From: DATDAH01 sp963845425
GTDB taxonomy: Bacteria > Actinomycetota > Acidimicrobiia > Acidimicrobiales > DATDAH01
Reading direction: 5' to 3'
Length of the DNA: 64,000 bases
NCBI GenBank assembly: GCA_963845425.1
Contig: CAWJSC010000017.1
Location: forward strand, 310,001-374,000
Of this stretch, positions 34,315 through 42,512 are shown one piece after another. Below the pieces are notes generated by a model, which saw only the letters and a list, made by a program, of their open reading frames with translations, did no database searches and was not told the DNA's origin. Positions within the stretch are counted from its first letter, which is position 1; every line of letters begins with the position of its first letter. The position numbers and the translations under genes are program-made.

Positions 34315-35394
34315 TCAGACGGTGAGGTACACCCCGCGCCCGATGCTCAGGCCGACCTCGTTGACGGCCCGGACCTGGACCAGGTGCCGGCCGGTGGGCA
34401 GGTTGCGGAGCACCGCGTCGGTCCGGCTCCCGGGCACCGACAGCGACCGGCCGAGGCCCGGCAGGTCGATGCGGTAGCGCAGGATCCGGGTGCCCCCGTC
34501 GAAGAACGGGGCCTGCCAGTCCAGGAACCCGGTGCCGAAGGCGGCGCGACGACGGAGCCCGGCCACCGGGTCCGGGACGCGGTCGGGGTCCAGGTACCGC
34601 TGGACGAACGCGTAGGCCGCGACCTCCGTGTAGATCCCGGGGAAGCGCCGGCGGGCACAGTCCGTGCCGGTGCTGACGATGCCCACCTGGACCCAGTCGG
34701 GGCCGTCGGGGGCCAGCAGCGGGCCGCCGCTGTCGCCGTAACAGGAGTCCTCGCCGCCGTCGACGAGGTCACCGGCGCAGACCATCCCGGGGAACAGGCC
34801 GACGGGATACGCGGTGGCGCAGTCGCCGTCGGCGACGATCGGGACCTCGACCTCCCGGAGGTGGAGCGGGTAGTCCTCGTTGTCGCGGGCGATGTCGGTG
34901 TCGCCCCAGCCGATCGTCGTGACCATGGTGCCCGGCGGGTACAGGCCGAGGTCGCCGGGGAGCGCGGGCCGCACCGTGCCGTAGGGCAGGTCCTGGCCCA
35001 ACTGGATCACGGCCACGTCGTGCTCGAGGGTGACGTCGTCGTAGCCGGGGTGCAGGCGGATCCGTCGGGCCCGCACCCGCGTGCCGCCGCCTCCCGGGGC
35101 CAGCGAGTGGGTGCCGGCCAGGATGTCGATGTCGGCCGCGACCGCGCCGACGACGCAATGCCCGGCGGTCAGGACCGTGTCGGGCGAGATGAGGGTTCCC
35201 CCGCAGAACTGGGCGGTCGAGCGGGTGGCGACCGCGTGCAGCAGGAGCGCCACCTGGAACGGGTACTCACCGGGATCGGCGTGGTCGCCGCCGATGACCT
35301 CGCCGTCGGGGGCGGCCTCCTGGCCCGACACCGCGGTCACGGGCAACAGGGCCAGCGTGAGCACCAGCGGAGCGAGCCGGCGTCGTGCGATCAT
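34315..35394 (-). CDS. Secreted trypsin-like serine protease 2
   Basis: 359 residues, intact. Signal peptide, then EVIGGDHADPGEYPFQVALL. Triad: His in TAGHC, Asp in EHDVAVIQL, Ser in CYGDSGGP. Cys pairs suit extracytoplasmic folding. The last about 85 residues form a fibronectin-III-like domain (LDWQAPFFDGGTRILRYRIDLPGLG). AGAGGA about ten bases before ATG 35394 is a ribosome-binding site. It shares order and wording with its two neighbours, clearly a tandem duplication. Confidence 0.9.
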   Translation of the reverse strand: MIARRRLAPLVLTLALLPVTAVSGQEAAPDGEVIGGDHADPGEYPFQVALLLHAVATRSTAQFCGGTLISPDTVLTAGHCVVGAVAADIDILAGTHSLAPGGGGTRVRARRIRLHPGYDDVTLEHDVAVIQLGQDLPYGTVRPALPGDLGLYPPGTMVTTIGWGDTDIARDNEDYPLHLREVEVPIVADGDCATAYPVGLFPGMVCAGDLVDGGEDSCYGDSGGPLLAPDGPDWVQVGIVSTGTDCARRRFPGIYTEVAAYAFVQRYLDPDRVPDPVAGLRRRAAFGTGFLDWQAPFFDGGTRILRYRIDLPGLGRSLSVPGSRTDAVLRNLPTGRHLVQVRAVNEVGLSIGRGVYLTV

Positions 35395-35458
35395 CGGGGA
35401 TCCTCTCTCGGTGGCGACGGTGCCCGGGCCCTAGGAACCCGGTGAACCGCTCGTGCGC

Positions 35459-36601
35459 TCAGGCGGGGACGCGGACCGCCCGGGCCGGGCCGATGCCGAC
35501 CGCGTTCTTCGCGGCGACCGTGACGGTCAGCGCGCGGTCGCCGGCCACGTTGCGGATGCGGACCTGGGCCCGTTCCCGCTGGTGGTCGAAGCCACCGTCC
35601 GCCCCGGGACTCGGCCCGACGACGATGCGTCGGTTGCCCGGCTCGATCGTGATCACGTGGTAGGTGACGGCCGTGCCGCCGTCGAAGGGCGGTGGCCGCC
35701 ACGACACGTGGAGAATCTCGCCCTCGGCGCCACGGCGCACGGCGTGGAGGTCCTGGACGAGGCCGGGCACGGTGTCGGGATCGAGGTACGGCCGGAGGAA
35801 CGGGCGAACGGCGTCGACCTCGGTGAACACCGCCGGGTAGTTGGGGTCACCGCAGCGGAACCCGCCCAGGACGAGCCCGATCAGCACCGGTCGGCCGCCG
35901 TCGAGCACGGTGAGGGGGCCGCCGCTGTCGCCGAAGCAGGGGCTGACGTCGCCGCCGCCCGGGCCCAGGTCACCGACGCACAGCATCGTGCGGCCCCGGA
36001 AGAAATCGCCATAGCGGGCCTTGCAGTCGGGATCGGCCACGATCGGGGCCTCGGCCTCCTGGAGACGGCTGATGGGCTGACCCCGCTCGTCGGCCCCCCA
36101 CCCGGTGAAGCGGGCGGTGTCCCCCGGCTCCCAGAGCGGGGCGTCGGCCGGGGCCACGAGGTCGATCGGGGTCACCGGGACCGATGGCGGGGCCACGAGC
36201 TGGATCGCGGCCACGTCGTAGAGGTCGGTGCCCCTGCGTCGCCCGGGGTGGATCCGGATGTTGCGCACCGCGAGGCGCTCGACCTCGGCGGGGAGCAGGT
36301 TGATGCTGCCCACCACGATGTCGAGATCGGAGGGACTGGCCCCCTCGACACAGTGCGCCGCAGTGACGACCGTGTCGGGTGAGATGAACGACGCGCCACA
36401 CACGAGGCCGGCGAAGGGATTGGACACGTAGCGCTCGTCGAGGACGAGGGCGGCCATCCAGGGGTCCTCGCCCGGCTCCGCCGGGTCGCCGCCGACCACC
36501 TCGGTCGGCCCGTGGTCGGGCACGGGCCCCACCTGGGCGGCGACGGGGTCGGGGCCCAGCAGGCCGACGAGGACGAAGGCGGTGAGCAGCAGCGCTCGCA
36601 T
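35459..36601 (-). CDS. Secreted trypsin-like serine protease 3
   Basis: 380 residues, intact, the most diverged of the three. Signal peptide (MRALLLTAFVLVGLLGPDPVAA), then EVVGGDPAEPGEDPWMAALV. Triad: His in TAAHC, Asp in LYDVAAIQL, Ser in CFGDSGGP. The fibronectin-III-like tail (LHVSWRPPPFDGGTAVTYHVITIEPG) is kept. GGAG precedes ATG 36601. As the first gene in its direction it may lead a three-gene transcript; gaps of 64 and 38 bases allow this. Confidence 0.9.
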   Translation of the reverse strand: MRALLLTAFVLVGLLGPDPVAAQVGPVPDHGPTEVVGGDPAEPGEDPWMAALVLDERYVSNPFAGLVCGASFISPDTVVTAAHCVEGASPSDLDIVVGSINLLPAEVERLAVRNIRIHPGRRRGTDLYDVAAIQLVAPPSVPVTPIDLVAPADAPLWEPGDTARFTGWGADERGQPISRLQEAEAPIVADPDCKARYGDFFRGRTMLCVGDLGPGGGDVSPCFGDSGGPLTVLDGGRPVLIGLVLGGFRCGDPNYPAVFTEVDAVRPFLRPYLDPDTVPGLVQDLHAVRRGAEGEILHVSWRPPPFDGGTAVTYHVITIEPGNRRIVVGPSPGADGGFDHQRERAQVRIRNVAGDRALTVTVAAKNAVGIGPARAVRVPA

Positions 36602-36663
36602 GACGGATCACTCCAGGGTTGTCGGTCGCTCGCGATCGAGGTCAGGCGGGCCGGATCCGGACT

Positions 36664-39237
36664 CTAACTCCCGGACGGTCCCCCGGCGGGTTCGGCCTCG
36701 GCGGCCGCCAGGTTGAGGGCGCTGTGGATGACGCCGAGGTGGCTGTAGGCCTGTGGGTGGTTGCCGAGGGAGCGTCCGGTGGCCGGGTCCACCTCCTCGG
36801 AGAGCAGGCCGGTCTGGCCGGCGGCGGCCACCAGCCCGCCGAACAGCTCCCGGGCCTCGGCCACCCGGCCCGTGGCCAGGTAGGCGTCGACCAGCCAGGC
36901 GGTCATGAGGTGGAAGCCGCCCTCGGTACCGGGTAGGCCGTCGTCGCCCCGGTAGCGGAACACGGTGTCGCCGTCCCGCAGCTCGCGCTCGACGGCGCCC
37001 ACCGTCCCGAGGAAGCGGTCGTCGGAGGGCTCGACCAGCCCGTAGAGGCCGACGGCGAGCACCGAGGCGTCCACGTCGGTGCCGTCGTAGGCCGCGGTGA
37101 AGGCCCCGACATCGTCCTTCCAGCCCCGGGCCAGGATGTCGTCGCGGATCTGGTCCCGCAGCAGCTCCCAGTCGTGGTGCTCCCCGTCGACGAAGTCGGC
37201 GGCGACCCGGACTGCGCGGTCGACGGTCACCCAGCACATGACCTTGGAGTGCACGTGGTGGCGGGGGCTGCGCCGCACCTCCCAGATGCCGTGGTCGGGC
37301 TCCTGCCAGCGCTTCTCGACCGCGCCGACCATGGCCTGCACCAGCTGCCAGTGCTGGCCCGACAGCGGGGCCCCTTCGGTGGCCAGCAGCCAGATCAGGT
37401 CGACGATGGGGCCGAAGACGTCGAGTTGGACCTGGCGCTCGGCGGCGTTGCCGACCCGCACGGGCCGGCTGCCGGCGTAGCCCGCCAGTTCGGCGATGTC
37501 GGCTTCGGGCGGGAGATGGCGACCGGTGACGAGGTACAGCGGGTGCAGGCGCTCAGGGTCGTCGCGCTGCTCCAGGATCCCCAGCACCCAGTCCAGGTAG
37601 GCCATGGCCTCGCCGAAGCTGCCGAGGCGGACCAGCGCCCCCGCCGTCATCGCGGCGTCCCGCAGCCAGCAGTAGCGGTAGTCCCAGTTGCGGATCCCGC
37701 CGACCGACTCGGGCAGCGAGGTCGTGGCCGCCGCCAGGATGGCGCCGGTGGGGCCGTGGCAGAGGGCCTTGAGGGCCAGGGCACTGCGGCCGACCAGCTC
37801 GGACTCGACCGGGGGGAGCGTGAGCTCGTCGGCCCAGCTCTGCCAGAACGCGAGGGTGTCGGTCCGGCGCTCGTCCTCGGTCCGGGAGTCGGCCTTGGTG
37901 CTGGCGGTGCCGTAGCGGAACTCGAGGACCACCGGCTCGCCGGTCAGCTCGAGCTCAACCCGGGCCGTGTGGTGGCGACCGTCGTCGGTCAGTTCCCACT
38001 GCACCCCGGGGGAGCGCAGCACCATCAGGTCGGCGGTGTCGACCACCTCCACGCCGCCCTCGCGGATGGCCAGGCGGGTGAGGTGGCGGCCGAAGTCGAG
38101 GCGGGGGGCGAACTCGACCAGCACCCGCCCTCGGCCCTCGATGACCCGGAAGAGGTCGCTGCGCCCGGCCAGGCGGTCGGGCCGACCCCCGGAGGCGTCG
38201 AGGTAGTCGGTGACGGTGAACCCGTTCCACCGGGTCTCCAGCACCATGGTGTCCTCGACGTAGCGCTGCCCGGTCGGCTCGCTGCGGTCGGCCGGGGAGA
38301 CGGCGAAATATCCCGCCGCCGGACCGCCGACCAGCTCGGCGAAGACCGCCGAGGAGTCGATGCGGGGGGCGCAGTACCAGGTGATGCGCCCGTCCGGGGT
38401 GACGATGGCCGCGGTGCGCTGGTCCGACAGCAGCGAGTGGTCGGCGATGGGCACGGCGCCCGAGCCGGTGACCCACTCGGTGCGCAGGCCGGCCAGGCGG
38501 GCCAGGGCCTCGGCGACCCCGGCGGTGTCGACGACGTGGTGGCGGGCCGCGGTGTCCCCCGGGCCGACCCGGACCCCGACATCGGGGCCGCGCAGCGTGG
38601 CGAAGGCGTGCTCGTCGGTGGGGCTGTCGCCGAAGAAGAGCACGGCGGAGGCCCCGACCCGGTGGCGCAGGGACTCGAGGGCCCGGCCCTTGTCGGTGTC
38701 CACCACCAGGAGCTCCACGGCCTCGACGTTGTGGTGGGTGTGGACGCCGTCGAGCGCCGCCGGGCCGGCCTCGATGTCCTCGAGGGCGTGGCGGAGGTCG
38801 GCCCGATCACAATGCCGGTAGTGGAAGGTGACCGCCGCGGGCTTGACCTCGAGCTCGGCGCCCGGGGTGCGGCCGGCGATCTCGCTGAGGTCGGCCTTGA
38901 TCCTGGCCCGGAGGTCCAGCTCGCGGGGCGACAGGCGCTTGCCGAAGCCGAGGTCGAACTCCCCGCCGTGGCTACCCACCAGGTGGATCTCGGTGGGGAG
39001 GCGGGAGAGGCCGGCCAGGTCCCGCAGCGAGCGCCCCGAGATCACCGCCACGTGGGTGTTGGGCAGGGCGGCCAGGGCCCGGAGGGCGACCACGGTGTCA
39101 GGTCGGGGATGGGCCGCCATCGGGTCGTCCACGATGGGGGCGATGGTGCCGTCGTAGTCGCAGGCCACCAGGAGCTGGGGCGTGCGGGCCAGCAGCCCGA
39201 GCTCCGCCTCCAGGTCGTCGGTGGCGGTGCCGTTCAT
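36664..39237 (-). CDS. Fused trehalose-6-phosphate phosphatase and GH15 trehalase/glucoamylase
   Basis: 857 residues, two enzymes. Residues about 1-250 are a HAD-type trehalose-phosphatase: DYDGT at 27-31, ISGRSLRDL, and FFGDSPTDEHAF for Mg2+. Residues about 255-850 are a GH15 hydrolase of the kind shown to be trehalase in mycobacteria: GGIRNWDYRYCWLRDA and GLLSEEVDPATG...NHPQAYSHLG hold the catalytic acids. One chain could convert trehalose-6-phosphate to trehalose to two glucoses. Such fusions exist in actinobacteria. No trehalose-phosphate synthase gene is nearby. Intracellular, no signal peptide. Confidence 0.9.
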   Translation of the reverse strand: MNGTATDDLEAELGLLARTPQLLVACDYDGTIAPIVDDPMAAHPRPDTVVALRALAALPNTHVAVISGRSLRDLAGLSRLPTEIHLVGSHGGEFDLGFGKRLSPRELDLRARIKADLSEIAGRTPGAELEVKPAAVTFHYRHCDRADLRHALEDIEAGPAALDGVHTHHNVEAVELLVVDTDKGRALESLRHRVGASAVLFFGDSPTDEHAFATLRGPDVGVRVGPGDTAARHHVVDTAGVAEALARLAGLRTEWVTGSGAVPIADHSLLSDQRTAAIVTPDGRITWYCAPRIDSSAVFAELVGGPAAGYFAVSPADRSEPTGQRYVEDTMVLETRWNGFTVTDYLDASGGRPDRLAGRSDLFRVIEGRGRVLVEFAPRLDFGRHLTRLAIREGGVEVVDTADLMVLRSPGVQWELTDDGRHHTARVELELTGEPVVLEFRYGTASTKADSRTEDERRTDTLAFWQSWADELTLPPVESELVGRSALALKALCHGPTGAILAAATTSLPESVGGIRNWDYRYCWLRDAAMTAGALVRLGSFGEAMAYLDWVLGILEQRDDPERLHPLYLVTGRHLPPEADIAELAGYAGSRPVRVGNAAERQVQLDVFGPIVDLIWLLATEGAPLSGQHWQLVQAMVGAVEKRWQEPDHGIWEVRRSPRHHVHSKVMCWVTVDRAVRVAADFVDGEHHDWELLRDQIRDDILARGWKDDVGAFTAAYDGTDVDASVLAVGLYGLVEPSDDRFLGTVGAVERELRDGDTVFRYRGDDGLPGTEGGFHLMTAWLVDAYLATGRVAEARELFGGLVAAAGQTGLLSEEVDPATGRSLGNHPQAYSHLGVIHSALNLAAAEAEPAGGPSGS

Positions 39238-39246
39238 GAAGGCAGG

Positions 39247-39252
39247 ACGTTA
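39247..39252 (-). promoter_or_regulatory. Candidate -10 element for the phosphatase/GH15 gene
   Basis: TAACGT on the minus strand, nine bases before ATG 39237, slightly longer spacing than most. It is back-to-back with the rhomboid promoter at 39294. Confidence 0.3.
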
Positions 39253-39293
39253 CCGCCCGGTCCGACCGCGGTCCTCGGCCGGAACCCTGCCGG

Positions 39294-39299
39294 TAGCGT
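39294..39299 (+). promoter_or_regulatory. -10 element, leaderless
   Basis: TAGCGT, seven bases before ATG 39307. Confidence 0.45.
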
Positions 39300-39306
39300 C
39301 CCCCCG

Positions 39307-40185
39307 ATGCGCGCCGACGCCACCTGCTACCGGCACCCCGATCGCCGGGCGTCGGTGGCCTGCCAGCGCTGTGACCGGCCGATCTGCACCGACTGCATGA
39401 TCCAGGCCTCGGTGGGCTTCCACTGCCCCGAAGACGCCAAGGGCGGCAGCCAGCAGGTCTACACGTCCCGCACGCTGTTCGGGGTGGGCCGGCGACCCGT
39501 GGTCACCCTCACCCTCGTCGCCATCAACCTGGTCGTCTTCGCCGTCGGCCTGACGATGGGGGAGAACGCCCTGTCCGGCGGCAGCGACCGCCTCACCATC
39601 GACGGTGGACTGTTGGGCGCCGGCTTCCTGTCATCCGGGGAGTTCATCGGAGTGGACGCCGGCGAGTGGTACCGCATCGTCACCGGCGGGTTCCTCCACT
39701 CGGGGATCCTCCACGTCGGCTTCAACATGTACCTGCTCTACATGTTGGGCCAGATCCTGGAGCCGGCCCTGGGCCGCGTGCCGTTCACGGTCGCCTACTT
39801 CTTCTCGCTGCTGGCGGGCGCATTCGGTGTGCTGCTTCTCGACCCCACCGCCCTGACCGTCGGGGCGTCGGGCGCGGTCTTCGGCCTCATGGGCGTGCTG
39901 GTCGTGTACCAGCGCTCGCGGGGCCAGAGCATCATGGACTCCGGTCTCGGTGGCCTCCTGATCCTGAACCTGGTCCTCACGTTCGCGGTGAGCAACATCT
40001 CCGTCGGCGGTCACCTCGGCGGTCTGGTCGGCGGCCTGATCGCGGGCTGGATCTTGATCGAGCTGCCTCGCCAGTCCCGGGCCCTGCCGGCCTTTCTACC
40101 CTCCCTGGCCGTGATCGCCCTCGGCGCCGGGACGTTCTTCGGCTGTCTCTGGGCCGCGTCCCAGTGGATGGACCCCGTCTTCTAG
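39307..40185 (+). CDS. Rhomboid intramembrane serine protease with N-terminal zinc finger
   Basis: 292 residues. An N-terminal B-box-like zinc knuckle (CYRHPDRRASVACQRCDRPICTDCM, ending HCPED) precedes six transmembrane helices. Catalytic Ser is in VGASGAVFGLMG and catalytic His in SVGGHLGGLVGG; GGFLHSGILHVGFNMYLLYMLG is the loop-1/helix-2 signature. It cuts membrane-protein substrates within the bilayer. The zinc-finger arrangement is common in actinobacterial rhomboids. The preceding finger may bind substrate or nothing at all; not known. Confidence 0.92.
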   Translation: MRADATCYRHPDRRASVACQRCDRPICTDCMIQASVGFHCPEDAKGGSQQVYTSRTLFGVGRRPVVTLTLVAINLVVFAVGLTMGENALSGGSDRLTIDGGLLGAGFLSSGEFIGVDAGEWYRIVTGGFLHSGILHVGFNMYLLYMLGQILEPALGRVPFTVAYFFSLLAGAFGVLLLDPTALTVGASGAVFGLMGVLVVYQRSRGQSIMDSGLGGLLILNLVLTFAVSNISVGGHLGGLVGGLIAGWILIELPRQSRALPAFLPSLAVIALGAGTFFGCLWAASQWMDPVF

Positions 40186-40189
40186 CTCG

Positions 40190-40460
40190 AGCCCGAGACC
40201 GACACCGATGGCAGGGATGGGGGCGTGGGGTCGCGCCGCCCGTGGTCGGGGGCGGAACCACCGGTTCCGCCACGCCGGGTGACCGATTTCTGTTCTGGCG
40301 CCTGATTCGGGCCCTATAGCACCGAAATCAGGCGCCAGAACGGGGGGAGCCCCCGGATCACCGCGAAACGGTCACGCAGGGTGGCGAACGGATGTTGGTT
40401 CGGGCCCGGTTGGCTCCAGCCCGACGAGCCAGCCCCCATTGGTGCGTCGTTCTCGGTTCT
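40190..40460. repeat. MITE-like palindromic element C
   Basis: This fills the gap between the convergent rhomboid and SRPBCC genes. Left end ATGGGGGCGTGGGG at 40217-40230; right end, as complement, AATGGGGGCTGGC at 40428-40440. Beyond both ends, ACCGA-rich sequence continues outward (ACCGACACCGATG on the left, and AACCGAGAACGAC as complement on the right). The TTCTGG hairpin lies between. No coding capacity. Confidence 0.6.
40293..40340. repeat. Hairpin, TTCTGG type
   Basis: TTCTGGCGCCTGATTCGG (40293-40310) pairs with the complement at 40322-40340 with one bulged base; the loop is 11 bases. Compared with the copy at 23630 it keeps TTCTGGC and TGATT at fixed places while the two to three bases between change on both arms. 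Confidence 0.8.
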
Positions 40461-40469
40461 CGATTCCCG

Positions 40470-40910
40470 TCAGGGCCCTTCGACCAGCGCCTTCAGGCGT
40501 TTCAGGTTCTTGCGCCAGATGGCCTTCAGCACGGGTGCGCCGAGGGCGCCGCCGACGGGGCCGCCCATCCACCACGGGAAGCGCAGCTGCTCGGCCCAGG
40601 CGAACCGGGTGCGACCCTTGCCTTCGGCGGTGAGCGTGAAGCGGCCCTCGCCGGTGACCAGGCCCTCGTGGCGCACGCCCATGGACCGGCCGGGCTCCCA
40701 TTCGGTGATCGTCATGGCGTCGGTCAGCTTCAGGGGGCCGACCTTGGTGTCGCAGTCGAAGGTGGTGCCCACCCCAGAGGTCTGGTTGGAGGTGAAGCGG
40801 ATCGCCTCCGCGTCGGCCATCCAGTCGACGTGGGTGCCGACGTCCTCGATGTGGGCCCACACCGCGTCCGGTGGGGCCTCGATGGTGGTCGCGACCTCGA
40901 TCCGGGGCAT
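40470..40910 (-). CDS. SRPBCC/polyketide-cyclase-like (CoxG-type) protein
   Basis: 146 residues with the START/SRPBCC cup fold: EVATTIEAPPDAVWAHIEDVGTHVDWMADAEAI is the family opening and the last helix is KAIWRKNLKRLKALVEGP. Such proteins bind hydrophobic ligands; ligand unknown. ATG 40910 has TAGCCT eight bases upstream on its strand, divergent from the Nfu N-domain gene. Confidence 0.82.
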   Translation of the reverse strand: MPRIEVATTIEAPPDAVWAHIEDVGTHVDWMADAEAIRFTSNQTSGVGTTFDCDTKVGPLKLTDAMTITEWEPGRSMGVRHEGLVTGEGRFTLTAEGKGRTRFAWAEQLRFPWWMGGPVGGALGAPVLKAIWRKNLKRLKALVEGP

Positions 40911-40918
40911 CGGAGGTG

Positions 40919-40924
40919 AGGCTA
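40919..40924 (-). promoter_or_regulatory. -10 element, leaderless
   Basis: TAGCCT on the minus strand, eight bases before ATG 40910. Confidence 0.4.
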
Positions 40925-40941
40925 CGGGTGGGGGCCTTCGT

Positions 40942-40947
40942 TACTGT
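40942..40947 (+). promoter_or_regulatory. -10 element, leaderless
   Basis: TACTGT, exactly six bases before ATG 40954. Confidence 0.45.
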
Positions 40948-40953
40948 CGGCCC

Positions 40954-41211
40954 ATGGCCGCCTCCGACCCGTCACCGACCCCGAACCCGAACGCCATGAA
41001 GTTCACCCTCGACGTGACGCTGCCCGAGATGCTGGACGTGCGCAGCGCTGAGGCGGCCGCCGGCAATCCCCTGGCCGAGCGCATCTTCGCGATCCCGGGT
41101 GTGGTGATGCTCTTCGGCACCGCCGACTTCCTGACGGTCAGCCGCGAGGAGGGTGCCGATTGGGACGCCATCGTCCCGGCCGTTCAGGCTGTCGTCGCCG
41201 ACGAGCTCTGA
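40954..41211 (+). CDS. Stand-alone Nfu N-terminal-domain protein
   Basis: 85 residues. After a short Pro/Asn linker (PSPTPNPNAMKFTL), the sequence MKFTLD...NPLAERIFAIPGVVMLFGTADFLTVSREEGADWDAI matches the Nfu/NifU N-terminal domain, which normally precedes the Fe-S-binding domain. Here it has no CxxC and is encoded 9.7 kb from the Nfu C-domain protein (31016). It may work in trans with it or act as a client adaptor. Confidence 0.85.
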   Translation: MAASDPSPTPNPNAMKFTLDVTLPEMLDVRSAEAAAGNPLAERIFAIPGVVMLFGTADFLTVSREEGADWDAIVPAVQAVVADEL

Positions 41212-41228
41212 GTCCGGATCCACCCGTT

Positions 41229-41272
41229 CTGGTCCCAGCAACGGCCACTCCAGCGCGCGTTGCTGGGACCAG
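41229..41272. repeat. Hairpin, TTCTGG type, upstream of the Cys-rich gene
   Basis: CTGGTCCCAGCAACG (41229-41243) and its exact complement (41258-41272) form a 15-bp stem with a 14-base loop; preceded by TT, giving TTCTGG. Unlike the others it lies between genes in the same direction. The remaining gap (41273-41309) shows nothing further. Confidence 0.75.
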
Positions 41273-41309
41273 CACGGTCGTGGTCCCGGTGACTGTCACA
41301 CCCCCTGGG

Positions 41310-41315
41310 CAGACT
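41310..41315 (+). promoter_or_regulatory. -10 element, leaderless
   Basis: CAGACT, seven bases before ATG 41323; the same hexamer as at 2582 and 43326 on the minus strand. Confidence 0.35.
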
Positions 41316-41322
41316 CGGTCGC

Positions 41323-41526
41323 ATGCGATGCCACGAGTGTGACCACGGGCTCGAGTGCTGCCACGGCACCTCGATCCTCCATGCCGACGGCACCTCCGAG
41401 TGCCTCGGCGACGAGCCCTGCAGCCTGGCCCACGGCCTGCACCGCTGGGCCGGCGAGTGTGACGAGACGGGTTGTGCCTGCCGGTGCGAGGGGGCCGAGC
41501 CGCTCGCCCTGCCGCGGGCGGCCTAG
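41323..41526 (+). CDS. Small cysteine-rich protein of unknown function
   Basis: 67 residues with ten Cys (3, 6, 12, 13, 27, 33, 46, 51, 53, 55) and several His, arranged as CHECDHGLECCHGTSILH near the start and CDETGCACRCEG near the end. Zinc binding or a redox role is plausible; there is no signal peptide, so it is cytoplasmic. No family recognised. Its TAG stop overlaps the galT stop on the other strand: the palindrome CTAG serves both. Confidence 0.65.
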   Translation: MRCHECDHGLECCHGTSILHADGTSECLGDEPCSLAHGLHRWAGECDETGCACRCEGAEPLALPRAA

Positions 41527-42512
41527 GCCCCGGCTCCGGCCTGGCGGGCCAGCTGCTGTGCCGCCAGCTCGGGGGCCACGATGTTGATCAGCGCCCCGGT
41601 GCCCTGCTCGAAGCCGGCCACGCTGGTCACCCGAGGGACCACGTGGACGTGCCAGTGGTACGGCCCGGCGTGGCCTCTCGGCGTGGTGTGCAGGATCAGG
41701 TTGTAGGGGACGTCGCCCACCAGCGCCCGCACCCGGCGCAGGCCGTCCCGCACGGCCCGGCCCACCGCGACCACGTCCGGGGGGTCCGAGTCGGTCACGG
41801 CCGACCGGTGGGTGGTGGGGAGCACGAGCAGCTCGTAGGGCGACCCGGCCCAGTAGGGGCTGAGGACCACGGCGTTGCCGCTGTCGTCCACAAGCCGGTG
41901 ACCCTCCGACCGCTCCTCGTCGATGGTGGTGCACAGGAGGCAGTCGCCGTGGGCGTGGTCGGCGAAGGCAATGGCCTCGTCGGCCACGACGCGGGAGACG
42001 AACGGTGTGCCCAGGAGCTGGCCGTGGGGGTGCTGGAGGGACGCTCCCGCCTCCCGCCCGTGGTTGACGATCACCAGCGAGTGGCGCACCACGGCGTGGC
42101 GACCGTGCTCCTCGACCCGGTCCCGCAGGGCGGCCATCACCAAGGCCACCTGACGGTCGTCGAGGTCGGCCCACGCCCGGTGGTGGTCGGGGGAGAGGAC
42201 CAGGACCTCGTGGATGCCGCTGGCCGGGGCCTGGGTGAACACGGGGCCGAGGGCGGTGAGGTCGAGGGGGGCGACGCCCCGGAAGGCCGGGTACTTGTTG
42301 GGCACCACCCGCACCCGCCACTCGCCGTCGCGGGCGTAGGACTCGAGGGCCGCCGGGAAGTCGTCCTCGTTGCCGGGGCAGAAAGGACACGGTCGGCCAG
42401 GCTCGGCCTCGACGGGCAGGAACCGGGAGGCGAAGTCCGAGGGCCGAGCGGCCCGCTCGGTGGCGATGGTGACCCACTGGGCGGCGAGGGGGTTCCAGCG
42501 GAGCTCGTTCAT
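41523..42512 (-). CDS. galT: Galactose-1-phosphate uridylyltransferase
   Basis: 329-residue HIT-superfamily enzyme of the Leloir pathway; exchanges UMP between UDP-glucose and galactose-1-phosphate. The active-site HPHGQ is in ASLQHPHGQLLG, and a zinc-type CPFCPG lies near the N-terminus, with CLLC later and HWHVHVVPR near the end. ATG 42512 overlaps the stop of the preceding methyltransferase (ATGA). No galK or galE nearby, so it may instead act on another sugar phosphate. Confidence 0.9.
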   Translation of the reverse strand: MNELRWNPLAAQWVTIATERAARPSDFASRFLPVEAEPGRPCPFCPGNEDDFPAALESYARDGEWRVRVVPNKYPAFRGVAPLDLTALGPVFTQAPASGIHEVLVLSPDHHRAWADLDDRQVALVMAALRDRVEEHGRHAVVRHSLVIVNHGREAGASLQHPHGQLLGTPFVSRVVADEAIAFADHAHGDCLLCTTIDEERSEGHRLVDDSGNAVVLSPYWAGSPYELLVLPTTHRSAVTDSDPPDVVAVGRAVRDGLRRVRALVGDVPYNLILHTTPRGHAGPYHWHVHVVPRVTSVAGFEQGTGALINIVAPELAAQQLARQAGAGA

